From the NCBI GenBank assembly GCA_958477465.1, contig CAUEFX010000001.1, forward strand, positions 137,081-201,080: DNA of 64,000 nucleotides. The letters run 5' to 3'. The notes under the pieces are model-generated. The model worked only from the letters and a program-made list of their open reading frames with translations. It was not told the origin of the DNA and searched no databases. Every line of letters starts with the position of its first letter. Within the stretch, counting starts at the first letter, position 1. Below are positions 8,760-17,300 of this stretch, piece after piece. This stretch comes from an uncultured Bacteroides sp. GTDB taxonomy: Bacteria; Bacteroidota; Bacteroidia; Bacteroidales; Bacteroidaceae. The position numbers were made by a program, and so were the translations under genes.

Positions 8760-9386
8760 ATGGCAAGCAGTGAAGATTTTAAAAGGATATTGGAGCTTTA
8801 CAATCAGGAATCAAAAGCAAGTGGTGTGTCTATTGTAAACTTTTGCAAAAAGAACGGCATCGTTTTCTCCCAGTTCGAGAGGGGGTATAAGAACCGTCAT
8901 AATGTGAAAGTTCATGCAGTCGATATTGTTGACAAGAATGGTAGCTATCATTATATGACTGTTGGTACTACTAATAATTCCTTGTTGAAAGTTGTTTCTT
9001 CTGATGTGGACGGAGGAATGTATCTTCAGGAAATAAAATTTAAAGATACTACACCTAACATGGATAATGCAATAAAGTTTGCAAAACAAGATACTAATAA
9101 TAGTATTTATACAGATGTTGTTGTGTTTAGTACTACACCTGCAATGGATAAAAATATTATGGAAGAAGCACAACAAATGAAAAACAAGATAGATACAAAA
9201 GAGATTAAGTACAATGTTTTTAAAAACAATTGTGCGGATGCAGTACAACAAGTTTTAGAAAAGGCTTTAGGTATAGATATGCATATGGATGTATCATTTG
9301 AACCTAATGAAGTGTTTGAAAGTATAAAGAAAAATTCTAAAGATATACAAAATGAAATTGATAAAAAAAAGACAGGTGCGAAATAG
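8760..9386 (+). CDS. Chimeric protein: TnpA-like head fused to a toxin-like NC(A)D-motif domain
   Basis: 208 residues. Residues 1 to about 59 resemble the N-terminus of an IS66-type TnpA (helix-turn-helix; GVSIVNFCKKNGI, FERGYKNRH). From about residue 60 the character changes: SYHYMTVGTTNN, then a long A+T-rich stretch, then KYNVFKNNCADAVQQVLEKALG near residue 155 and a lysine-rich tail. An early His (HYMTVG) and a later Asn-Cys-Ala-Asp resemble the permuted papain-like (NlpC/P60-type) tips found on Rhs proteins; this is inference. There is no signal peptide or Rhs shell, so if translated it would stay inside the cell. The gene probably arose when an IS66 element landed in an rhs gene and most of the IS was lost. 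An IS982 element now occupies its leader. The following gene overlaps its end. Confidence 0.65.
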   Translation: MASSEDFKRILELYNQESKASGVSIVNFCKKNGIVFSQFERGYKNRHNVKVHAVDIVDKNGSYHYMTVGTTNNSLLKVVSSDVDGGMYLQEIKFKDTTPNMDNAIKFAKQDTNNSIYTDVVVFSTTPAMDKNIMEEAQQMKNKIDTKEIKYNVFKNNCADAVQQVLEKALGIDMHMDVSFEPNEVFESIKKNSKDIQNEIDKKKTGAK

Positions 9387-9828
9387 GTATATTTATGTGG
9401 CATTTGTTAGTTTAGTTTTGATGTGCTTATCATATTATGGGTATCCACGATTTAAGATGGCCTATGGGGTGGTAATCGAAAATCAATATTACTTAAAAAA
9501 GGCAAAAGCATTCTTTTTAAAGTATGAATTTTCCGGAAATGTCGTTGATCGCAAGTATATGGAAACAGAAGGAAATGATGCTGTATATTTTATAGTGGTA
9601 AGGTTAAATCCGGATGTAAATGTTCCAGAATGGGGAAGGAGCTTTTACTATAATTATTTTGTTTTTGATTTGGGTAATAATACAATGCAATTTTTGGTTT
9701 CCAAGCAAATTTATAATAATATTAGTCAAGGTGATTGTATATTGAAAAGGAAAGACTCAGATTCTATTTATATAAATAATAAATCTTATTTATTACTCAG
9801 TAAAAAGGCTTTGAAATGGTTTCCTTGA
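9352..9828 (+). CDS. Unknown membrane-anchored protein, candidate immunity protein for the adjoining toxin-like domain
   Basis: 158 residues; the ATG at 9352 overlaps the upstream gene by 35 bases in another frame, which implies coupled translation. A basic start (MKLIKKRQVRNR) precedes one membrane segment at about residues 13-30 (YIYVAFVSLVLMCLSYYG), followed by a mixed soluble domain (YFIVVRLNPDVNVPEWG, YNYFVFDLGNNTMQFLVS). I do not recognise the family. Small, A+T-rich, membrane-tethered and directly behind a toxin-like tip, it fits an immunity protein, but that is positional inference. A later start is possible. Confidence 0.6.
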   Translation: MKLIKKRQVRNRYIYVAFVSLVLMCLSYYGYPRFKMAYGVVIENQYYLKKAKAFFLKYEFSGNVVDRKYMETEGNDAVYFIVVRLNPDVNVPEWGRSFYYNYFVFDLGNNTMQFLVSKQIYNNISQGDCILKRKDSDSIYINNKSYLLLSKKALKWFP

Positions 9829-9845
9829 TTAATTTGCATATCTTT

Positions 9846-9911
9846 GAAGTGACCCAATATTTACCAACAAGTAAATATAAAATTGTTGATGGTGAAATTG
9901 TTCCATTTTAA
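9846..9911 (+). other. Short coding remnant, possible tail of another Rhs tip
   Basis: Codons 9846-9911 read EVTQYLPTSKYKIVDGEIVPF and a stop. There is no start codon in a sensible place. It looks like the last residues of a protein whose body is gone, in line with the heavy rearrangement of this island. Confidence 0.25.
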
Positions 9912-9975
9912 TCAGATTAGTTTATGAATCAATAGTGAAGAAGAATACAGAAACGCAACCTCCAATTGATAGATT

Positions 9976-10260
9976 ATGAAAAGATATAAAACAAAAATAC
10001 TCGGATTGATAACAATATGTATTAATGTACTGTTATTTTCCAAACCTCTCTATTTGCTCTTTGCTTATAATTTCACTGGCAAATTGTTTTTGTTTATGTA
10101 TCCGAATTGGGTCTTATTAATAAACGCTTTGCTTGGGATTATTGGAGCTTATATAGCACTACTTCTGTTCAAGAATATGATTGGCATTAAATTGTTTTTG
10201 ACTGTGACATTAGCATTGTGGTTTATTTCTTTATCGAATTATTTTCTCTCAGCGTATTGA
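9976..10260 (+). CDS. Small multi-pass membrane protein of unknown function
   Basis: 94 residues and strongly hydrophobic, with three or four predicted membrane segments (ILGLITICINVLLF, LINALLGIIGAYIALLLF, LFLTVTLALWFISL). It starts with a basic MKRYKTK. No family is recognised. Its A+T-rich composition matches the neighbouring tip and immunity genes rather than the core genes, and it lies between two toxin cassettes, so an immunity or bystander role is plausible. Nothing in the sequence proves it is expressed. Confidence 0.5.
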   Translation: MKRYKTKILGLITICINVLLFSKPLYLLFAYNFTGKLFLFMYPNWVLLINALLGIIGAYIALLLFKNMIGIKLFLTVTLALWFISLSNYFLSAY

Positions 10261-10640
10261 AAAAAGTAGCAAGTTTGTGTTTGGGTCCTACCAAAACCAC
10301 TTAAAAAACAAAAGAGGGTGTCAAAATGAGCAAGACTTAGAATTTATCCCTGCCACAAATGCTTGTAGCAGAAGTGAATTCTTTGAAAAGGACATTTTGA
10401 CACACATTTTTTTCTGTTTTATGAATACGCCTGCTTTGCCTTGTTGTCCCGAAGGAACGCATCAATCACCGCATTTGCTAAAAGAACGTATCTCCGTTTC
10501 CATAAACGAACAGGAAGCTATTTTTTTTCTTTCAAATGAAATCAATTGAAAAGAAAAAACTTATCTTTGAAAGTCAGAGAAAGTTAACACAAGTGTTTAA
10601 CAAATCAAGAAAGGGGTTCATTGAAAAGTTGAATGGTCGG
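10261..10640. other. Non-coding stretch with decayed mobile-element-like fragments
   Basis: No credible gene. On the minus strand 10419-10517 reads LPVRLWKRRYVLLANAVID... to a stop at 10419, a short open piece that looks like the end of a lost coding sequence. A -7-like TATCTTTG lies at 10562 on the plus strand. A separate 11-bp inverted repeat lies at 10318-10403. Confidence 0.35.
10318..10403. repeat. Spaced inverted repeat GTGTCAAAATG / CATTTTGACAC
   Basis: The 11-base arms at 10318-10328 and 10393-10403 are perfect reverse complements, 64 bases apart. They could be the ends of a tiny non-autonomous element, a relic of IS ends, or an unusual transcript hairpin. Confidence 0.45.
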
Positions 10641-10646
10641 TAGTCT

Positions 10647-11342
10647 TTGGAGGGCTTTCTATATGCTTATTGCAGGAATAATCCAGTGAACCGGATAGAC
10701 CCGAATGGTCGTGATTGGTACCAAAATAATGAAACTAAATATTATACTTGGTATGATGGTAATAAAGAGGGAGAAGGATACGGTGCTGTTTGGGGAGAGT
10801 TCGAGTCCATAATTGACGGTATATTGACAGATCCTAGAGGGTTTAACACAAAGAGCCTTTATAGTGAGGGGTTTACTTTTGACATTGCACCTAATGACAA
10901 AGGAGGATTGCTTGCCTCAAAAGAAAGAGGTTGGGATTTTCTCGATGAATTTGCTAATGGCGTAGGACCGGAATTTTCTGTACTTTTGCCTGATCATCCT
11001 TATACGAAGGCGATGAAAACGGATAAGAAAGTATTGCAAGCACAACAAATGATAGCAAATGGTGGAACTGATATTCCCGGACAAATAACAAATGTATCTT
11101 GTAAATGGTCACTTTTAAATGTCTTAAGGACAACTTCTATGGCGAAACAATTTATTGGTAGTTACCGCTATGATGCTTTTACAAGTTCTGATGGCAAAGT
11201 ACTCAATAATGTGATTAGTGATAGTAAAAATAGAAGATCTCTATTCCTTCATTTACCATTTTCTAATCAAAGTAGAAGCCAAGGCCAATCACGAGCTTTT
11301 TCGAATACATATCAATTTTATATTTGGAAATCATTAAAATAG
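10647..11342 (+). CDS. Orphan Rhs C-terminal tip cassette (5'-truncated rhs)
   Basis: 231 codons open from a TTG at 10647, directly after a stop. The start reads FLYAYCRNNPVNRIDPNGRDW, the Rhs core boundary that normally follows about a thousand residues of YD repeats, here absent. The remaining ~210 residues are a tip unlike that of the upstream Rhs protein: YYTWYDGNKEGEGYG early, QITNVSCKWSLLNVL in the middle, and a C-terminal domain with SYRYDAFTSSDG, SLFLHLPF and NTYQFYIW. I do not recognise the activity. The piece looks like a displaced tip kept as a silent cassette that could recombine with the intact rhs gene through the shared boundary. Its partner gene follows 7 bases later. Independent translation is doubtful. 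Confidence 0.7.
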   Translation: MEGFLYAYCRNNPVNRIDPNGRDWYQNNETKYYTWYDGNKEGEGYGAVWGEFESIIDGILTDPRGFNTKSLYSEGFTFDIAPNDKGGLLASKERGWDFLDEFANGVGPEFSVLLPDHPYTKAMKTDKKVLQAQQMIANGGTDIPGQITNVSCKWSLLNVLRTTSMAKQFIGSYRYDAFTSSDGKVLNNVISDSKNRRSLFLHLPFSNQSRSQGQSRAFSNTYQFYIWKSLK

Positions 11343-11349
11343 TAACAGT

Positions 11350-11772
11350 ATGAAGAAAATAGTATTGACATTATTATGCACCTGTCTAGTTGTGCTTTTT
11401 GTCTTTGGATTAGCATTAGGTTCTTTCGATTTTACGCGTACGAAAAAAATAGAAAAAACTGATTACTATCTTATGGATGGATGTCCACCAGGAACTGGTT
11501 ATTGGGGGCTATATCACAGAGATAGGTTAGAAGGTGTTATTGGAGGTTGTGTTAAAGATATTTATTGGAATGAACAATACATTTTGGTCAGGACACACTA
11601 TGGTACAAATAGTGACAGTATAGAAGGATATTATATTGTAAAAATGCTTCCTCCTGTAAAGAAAGGGGTTCCATGGAAAAAAATAGGGCCTTTATCTAAA
11701 GAAGAATACGGGCAGAAAAAATTGGAATTACATCTTGATGAAGAAAAAATGAGGCATAAATCTTTATTTTAA
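11350..11772 (+). CDS. Secreted/lipoprotein-like candidate immunity protein (DUF3997-like)
   Basis: 140 residues with an N-terminal hydrophobic signal or anchor (KIVLTLLCTCLVVLFVFGLALG). The soluble part has a short beta-rich pattern: DYYLMDGCPPGTGYWGLY, GVIGGCVKDIYWNEQYILV, EGYYIVKM. This resembles the small DUF3997-type proteins often found behind Rhs or other polymorphic toxins; that is a motif impression only. It begins 7 bases after the orphan tip and ends at a very strong terminator, so tip and partner form a closed two-gene cassette. Cysteines at the signal region do not form a convincing lipobox. Confidence 0.6.
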   Translation: MKKIVLTLLCTCLVVLFVFGLALGSFDFTRTKKIEKTDYYLMDGCPPGTGYWGLYHRDRLEGVIGGCVKDIYWNEQYILVRTHYGTNSDSIEGYYIVKMLPPVKKGVPWKKIGPLSKEEYGQKKLELHLDEEKMRHKSLF

Positions 11773-11773
11773 G

Positions 11774-11837
11774 TGTACAACCATCCGCGATGGCTATGGC
11801 TACGAGGCTAACTGCCATCGCGGACGGTTGTACTTTT
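11774..11837 (+). terminator. Strong terminator closing the Rhs island
   Basis: GTACAACC and TCCGCGATGGC on the left arm pair with GCCATCGCGGA and GGTTGTAC on the right, with one internal mismatch, giving about 19 pairs and then TTTT. It starts at the stop codon of the candidate immunity gene. Confidence 0.85.
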
Positions 11838-12032
11838 GTCCATCAAAAATAGACATTGGTAAGAATGATTATTTGAAAGAATTAGGATGTTCTTTGGATA
11901 CATTTTTTCTGAATAGAAATATGCAAATGATACAATTTATAACCGCTGTCCCGTATTGATGATTGCATATTCCGCTTGACATTTGTTCATCAATTCCGGT
12001 GAGGCAATATTACGATAAAAGTACTTTTTGAC

Positions 12033-12053
12033 AAAATGTCAAAATGACATTTT
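12033..12053. repeat. Palindrome AAAATGTC-N5-GACATTTT
   Basis: Eight-base arms with a 5-base spacer, preceded by a further GACAAAATGTC motif. The size and symmetry would suit a dimeric repressor site, but no adjacent promoter is evident. Confidence 0.4.
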
Positions 12054-12279
12054 AGTTTGTACAGAATTCCTTAATTGAGGTAAGAGATGGCGTTGATACT
12101 GAAAATCGTCTGCATTTTCATGTTGCGTGTTTTAAATAGTTACCGATGTGGATGATTGGGTGGTATAAGGATCGCTGTTTTCGTGTTTTGCTTGCAATTT
12201 GTCGTAAAAACACATGCGTGCCGTCCTTTATTCTATTTCAGATAGAGATGGATTCAGCCTACTGTTAGCGTAAAAAACG

Positions 12280-12315
12280 GTTTCTATAAGGGAAAAATAT
12301 TTTTCCCGTAGAGAC
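12280..12315. repeat. 36-bp imperfect palindrome around GGGAAAAATATTTTTCCC
   Basis: The central 18 bases (12290-12307) are a perfect palindrome. Outer arms GTTTCTA and TAGAGAC extend it with one G-T pair. It lies 7 bases before another, unrelated perfect inverted repeat. Confidence 0.6.
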
Positions 12316-12322
12316 TCTTATG

Positions 12323-12361
12323 GTTTCTCGTAGAGGAACGAGTCGTTCCTCTACGAGAAAC
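12323..12361. repeat. Perfect 18-bp inverted repeat, 3-base loop
   Basis: GTTTCTCGTAGAGGAACG and its exact complement are separated by AGT. It would form a very stable hairpin on either strand. There is no T-run on either side, so it is not a simple terminator. Possible dispersed repeat or structured RNA. Confidence 0.7.
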
Positions 12362-12639
12362 TGAACTTTTCTTCCGGAGAAACACGGATGAACTTATTGG
12401 AATAAAGTGCATATTTATTCTCTTTTGCCTAGTTAATATGCAGAAAAGGTGCATTTTATTTACCTATTTATGCACTTTTTTCTCTATTTACTGTTTTTTT
12501 ATCAAAGTGAATGTTAGTAAAAACCGTAAAAAGGAGTAATTATGTCAGCTTATCCGTGCTTTTAGTATCTCCGATATGCATTGGTGTACAGAATTTGAGG
12601 AGAGAATGAGGCACTTGCGGTACAATAGGCAATTTATTC

Positions 12640-14202
12640 TCATTCATATTCGAAATACTCAAAATCGGCATACGCTTTGGATTTATCGGAAGCAGAAACA
12701 GCATATAATCCTAAAATAATTCCTGTAAAACCACCGGCAGTCTCCGTACTTACATAACGTGTATTCATTTTATCCAATTTGTGGAAATTCTTTCCATCTG
12801 TAGCATATTCGAACGAATAAAACTCATTGTTCCCTTTTACGCGGAGCTGGACTTTTCCTTGTGGTACAATCACCTCCTTTTGCGTGTGTGTCAGTTCTCC
12901 TAACTGATAGCGCAGTACAACAGCTTGTTTCCCATTTGCCAACTGCTTGACATAAAGGTCATAGTGAGATGACTCACACATATATACTGTCAAACCTGCT
13001 TCATCGGCAGGAGATGCCTTTTGCAGCTGCATAGAAACGGTAGCGGTAAAATCGGTATGTTGCTGCCGGCGTCCGACAAAAGTAGGACTGCCTTTATCAT
13101 CATTCAAACTGACAGGAGTTGCTTTCAGACGCAATTTGCCGGAAGCAAACGTGTAGTTTTCGGGGTTATTGTTTCTTATATACACCCATTCTGGACCAAG
13201 TTTTCCCCCCTTAAAGTCGGTACGGGGTGATTTGGGGGCAAAAGGTTGTTGAGGAAGAGTCGGAACATCCATTTGCAGTGCAATCGTTCCATCTCCATTT
13301 ACTACCGGCCACGCGTCTTTATCCCAGCGCATGGGAGCAAGAAATGTTTCACGACCCAACAGATGATGGTAACCGGTTTGCGGACGAAACCCAAGGCAGA
13401 GTACCCACCAGGAGCCGTCAGAGGCCTGTACGAATTCCGCATGTCCTACACCCTGTATCGGATTAGCCTGGGCATTCATATTGATATGTGTAAGAATCGG
13501 ATTGGCAGGATTAGACTCGTAGGGACCGTCTATATGTTGACTGCGGGCAATCGTAACTTTGTGCCCGTATTCCGTGCCCCCTTCGGCAATCAGCAAATAA
13601 TACCAATTGTCCTTTTTATAGATATGCGGTGCTTCGGGATGCCGTCCGCCGGTACCACTCCATATACGTTTGGATTCAGTCAACTGTTCACCGGTCATTG
13701 GATTTATCTCGCATAATTGAATGCATTTGTCCGGATTGCTGACCAGATAACACTTTCCTTCTTCGAAATAGAGAGAAGGATCGATCCCACCTTGTTTGAC
13801 CGGTGCAGGTTCCGACCATTCCCCGTACAAATCGGTGGTATGTACGATGAAGTTTCCTTTATCGGTGACATTGGTCGTGATCATGTAATACGTACCGTCA
13901 TTGTAACGGATAGTAGGTGCATAGATACCACCCCAGACACTGGCCTTTTGAAGTGATACTTGAGAGGGACGGGTCAGGCAATTACCGATCTGTTCCCAAT
14001 GGATTAAATCTTTGCTGTGAAATAACGGCACACTGGGAAAATACTGAAAACTGCTGGTGACCAGATAATAATCATCACCAACACGACAAACACTCGGATC
14101 CGGATAAAAACCGGGGATAACCGGATTCTGATACCCTTGTTGATTTTGCGAAAAGCAGGATAAGCTCAAAGCCAATCCTAAAAATAATGTCATTGTTTTC
14201 AT
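12640..14202 (-). CDS. Secreted GH43 beta-xylosidase/alpha-L-arabinofuranosidase-type enzyme with C-terminal beta-sandwich
   Basis: 520 residues; an N-terminal signal (MTLFLGLALSLSCFSQ) could be type I or, with Cys16, a loose lipobox. The five-bladed GH43 propeller carries its three acidic residues: Asp35 in YPDPSVCR (base), Asp141 in GGIDPSLYF (pKa modulator) and Glu190 in RHPEAPHIY (acid). After about residue 320 a second beta-sandwich domain follows (FVGRRQQHTDFTATV, DEAGLTVYMCESSHYDLYV), the concanavalin-like module typical of GH43 beta-xylosidase/arabinofuranosidase groups. It is the last gene of a leftward operon behind the GH2-propeller gene, 102 bases after its stop. It should remove terminal arabinose or xylose in the periplasm or at the surface; the sugar is not decided by sequence. 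Confidence 0.9.
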   Translation of the reverse strand: MKTMTLFLGLALSLSCFSQNQQGYQNPVIPGFYPDPSVCRVGDDYYLVTSSFQYFPSVPLFHSKDLIHWEQIGNCLTRPSQVSLQKASVWGGIYAPTIRYNDGTYYMITTNVTDKGNFIVHTTDLYGEWSEPAPVKQGGIDPSLYFEEGKCYLVSNPDKCIQLCEINPMTGEQLTESKRIWSGTGGRHPEAPHIYKKDNWYYLLIAEGGTEYGHKVTIARSQHIDGPYESNPANPILTHINMNAQANPIQGVGHAEFVQASDGSWWVLCLGFRPQTGYHHLLGRETFLAPMRWDKDAWPVVNGDGTIALQMDVPTLPQQPFAPKSPRTDFKGGKLGPEWVYIRNNNPENYTFASGKLRLKATPVSLNDDKGSPTFVGRRQQHTDFTATVSMQLQKASPADEAGLTVYMCESSHYDLYVKQLANGKQAVVLRYQLGELTHTQKEVIVPQGKVQLRVKGNNEFYSFEYATDGKNFHKLDKMNTRYVSTETAGGFTGIILGLYAVSASDKSKAYADFEYFEYE

Positions 14203-14304
14203 AATTTTGTATCTAAGTGGTTTTTATACCCATTGGTAAAGCTTTTAGTGTATATTGGGCTCTTCCAAAGGGGCGTTATTGATATTAGCATGGCCTTACA
14301 GCGG

Positions 14305-17300
14305 TCATAGAGCGAGTTTAAACGTCCGGGATAATTTCCCGATAAGGGCTGATACCAGATAGACTCCTTTTTCTAAACCTCTGTACACTCCACTGCCGTT
14401 AACCGAATCCCGTACTATGCTTATACCGGCAGGATTGGTAATTTCAAGAATTGTATCTTCGTTTACATTATAACGGATATCCCCGTCGATTGTATATACA
14501 CATACTTCCGAAAATATATTTTCCTGTGTGCCGCTGACTGCCGGATTGAAAGAGGATAGAGCGAATTTTCCTCCTTTTTTGCCGTTATCGATGGCTTGTA
14601 CGCCCCATTCGTATTCAGCATCTTCGTTATCGATATACATGGAATAGGAAGTCGTCATAATCTGGCCGGATATTTCACCTGTTTTGATAAATCCGGTCTT
14701 GAGATCGGCTGGGACTGTCATGAAATACTCCTTTGAACCGGCTTTCTTCACATATATGTTGTATTGTAATGCCTGGGCGGGAGTTACATCGTCTGTAGCG
14801 GCATCCCAGGAGAAAGTAACCATTCCTGTTTCCTTGTTGTAGGAACTTTTTAGGTTATAAGGAGTGGAAGGTGCTTCATTGGGCAATATACCTGCCGTGG
14901 AGGACGTGTTCTTCCAAAGCTGAGTGGCGCAACTGAAAGAGCAGACGTTACTTTGTGCCCATCCCATGTTCCATGCATCCAGATAGCCGTCATTGTTGTA
15001 ATCGATCAGGTGATTATTACCGTGACTGATGCGATCGAAAGTCCATTCCTGATCTGCGTCATAGTAAGCTCCACAGGCTTTGAAACAAAAATCACCCCGG
15101 TTTATATACAGCCAGGTTGTGATCTCATGCTTTTCTCCGTGACCGCCTACCAAGATATCGGGCAAACCATCGTGATTGACATCTCCAAAGGAAGGGGTGG
15201 CGCCGTCTACTCCTTCAAAACCGCAAAAGAGGTCATTCTGCATCTCAAAGTTGCGTCCGCCACAATTCCGATAGATGTAAAAAGATTTGGCGCCCGAACC
15301 TTTATTAGCGGAAAAGCCTGTCACTACAATATCCATATAGCCATCGGTATCCAGATCGCATAAGGAGCAGGAAGAATTGTTGGAACCATACAAGTATTGG
15401 CGGTTCTCGGAGAATGTTCCGTCTCCATTGTTCCAATAGATGCGAAGGTTGCCCTCGCCCGGACCGTAACCGGAAGATACGATATCCAGCCAGCCATCAT
15501 TATCCATGTCGGCAAAGTGCACGGAACCTCCCGAAAGGCCTAAGAACGGTTCTGTTCCGTTTAATGGAGTTTCTTGTCGGATAAACCCTTTACCTTTATC
15601 GTTTTTGTATAGATAAAGTGCACGGCGGTCGTGGTGTACGATGAGATTTCCTTTTTCATCTGTTTTTCCATCGGGATCTTCGTAGTCGTCCAGTCCTGCA
15701 ATGACCAGATCCAGATAGCCGTCTTTATCATAATCGCCTACCGAAACCCATTGGCGTGACCGGCCACCGTCTTTTGCGCTGTAAATCGGGGAGATACCCA
15801 TTTTGCTTTCTGTCGGAGTCGCAGCATTAACCTCCTCGAAAACAGGCCGTTCACTTGATCCCGTTCCTTTATTCCGGTATAAGAATGCAGCAATTTCTTT
15901 CAGGTTATTTTCGTATTCCATTGATTTTAGCCCGGGAACAAACAAATCTAACAATCCGTCGTTATTATAATCGAACCAGACCGGACAAGCATAGTAGCAA
16001 ACATCAAACGGGCTGGTGAGGCGAACGAAAGATTCTTTGCCGTCATACTCATAGAGGGCGGATACTTTTTGGGCGGAGGCTGTTCTGAAATGTGGATTCT
16101 TTCCGGAGTAGGCAATCTCTAAATAGCCGTCATTATCGTAATCTCCCCATGCCACATTGGAACGGTCTGCCGTATGGTAGAACTGTCCTCTGACGAGGGA
16201 CGTTGCTGTAGGCTCGGCAGGAACCGGTCTTGTTATTTTGGTGAAGACTGGAGATGCCGGATTACCGGGAGTGATGGTTTCCGAATAATCTGGATTGGAT
16301 AGGTCATCGTATATTTCCGTATAGTTAAAATCCTCTGTTGAGAAAGTGGATATACCCACATCCATCATCTGCACGCCACCGTCTTGCAGTCCTTCTACTG
16401 CAATTAAGTTCCAGCTGTTCGGCTTTAATGTCTGTTTGGCCTCGTATGAGATATCAAACGGAATATAGTTGGAAACCGATCCCTTTTTGCTTGCAGCCCA
16501 AACGCCATTGATGTAAATGTGTATATCATCATCGTGATAAAGCAGGAAGCGCATGGCATCGATCATTTCCGGAGTGATATCACCCAGACGGAACCAGCGG
16601 CGCATGTGAATCTGTGAGGTATTCCAGGGAGTTGAGATTAAGTTTGCTCCGTTCCACACGGAGGAACCGCCGAATGCGGCCTCTCCTTCTGCCCAGTCGC
16701 GGTCGTCGAACTCTTTGGCAAACCATCGGCGGGGAACATCGGAAGAGGTGGTATATCTCCACTTGTATTTGTGCTCTTTGGCTGTAGAAAGAATGGGTCT
16801 GACTTTTATCCCATTTTGCGGCAGATTAATACATTCCTCTATTTTTGCTTTTAACTCTCCGGTTGCCGAATAGGGCTTCAATACGCGCCGGTCGTATGTG
16901 TAGATTCCGTTTTTTTCGATCTCCACATCGGATAGTTGGGTATATACGGCTGCATTTAATCCGTAGTAATAATGGTCTATTACTTTGTCGGCTAATTTAT
17001 TGAACAAGACAGTGAAATCTTTTCCGGTTTCTACGGTGGTATATTGAAAATCACCTCCGGGCCAGATATGTCCCTGTACTTTTAAGGTAATGCCGCCATA
17101 CTCGCCACAGACACCGGCCCTGGTTTCGTCCAGCGGGCAGGAGGGGTTGGGGTAGCTATGGGAATCCTTGATGTCACCAATGGGAGCATCTACCCAGCCA
17201 CTGGCGCAACAAACCAGACTTTGGCCTACTTCACCTATCACAACCCGGGTCATCCGTTCTGTATCGAACTGTCCCCAGCCTTCATTGAACACGATCCATT

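Larger units (their letters stand above)
7641..8936 (+). mobile_element. Left-end remnant of an IS66-family element (split by the IS982 element)
   Basis: The outer boundary is suggested by GTAAGCACTC at 7641, since IS66-family ends begin with GTAA. A Bacteroides -7 box lies at 7684. After the later IS982 insertion the sequence continues into an ATG at 8760 whose first ~59 residues look like the short IS66 accessory protein TnpA (EDFKRILELYNQE, GVSIVNFCKKNGI, FSQFERGYKNRH). The rest of the IS is absent: the reading frame passes into an unrelated toxin-like domain near 8937. The right boundary is approximate and the family call rests on motif memory. Confidence 0.45.
11838..12639. other. Long intergenic region with palindromes, no gene seen
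   Basis: About 800 bases between the Rhs island terminator and the stop codon of the leftward GH43. A short open piece near 11840-11960 (KIDIGKNDYLKELG...) has no convincing start and may be another cassette relic. The notable content is three palindromic elements, listed separately. The last part is A+T-rich with repeated TGCA-containing runs. Confidence 0.5.

Noticed and set aside
10277..10549. 90-codon plus-strand open frame
   Set aside because: Covers the inverted repeat and the minus-strand relic; composition and lack of domain or start context indicate non-coding sequence.
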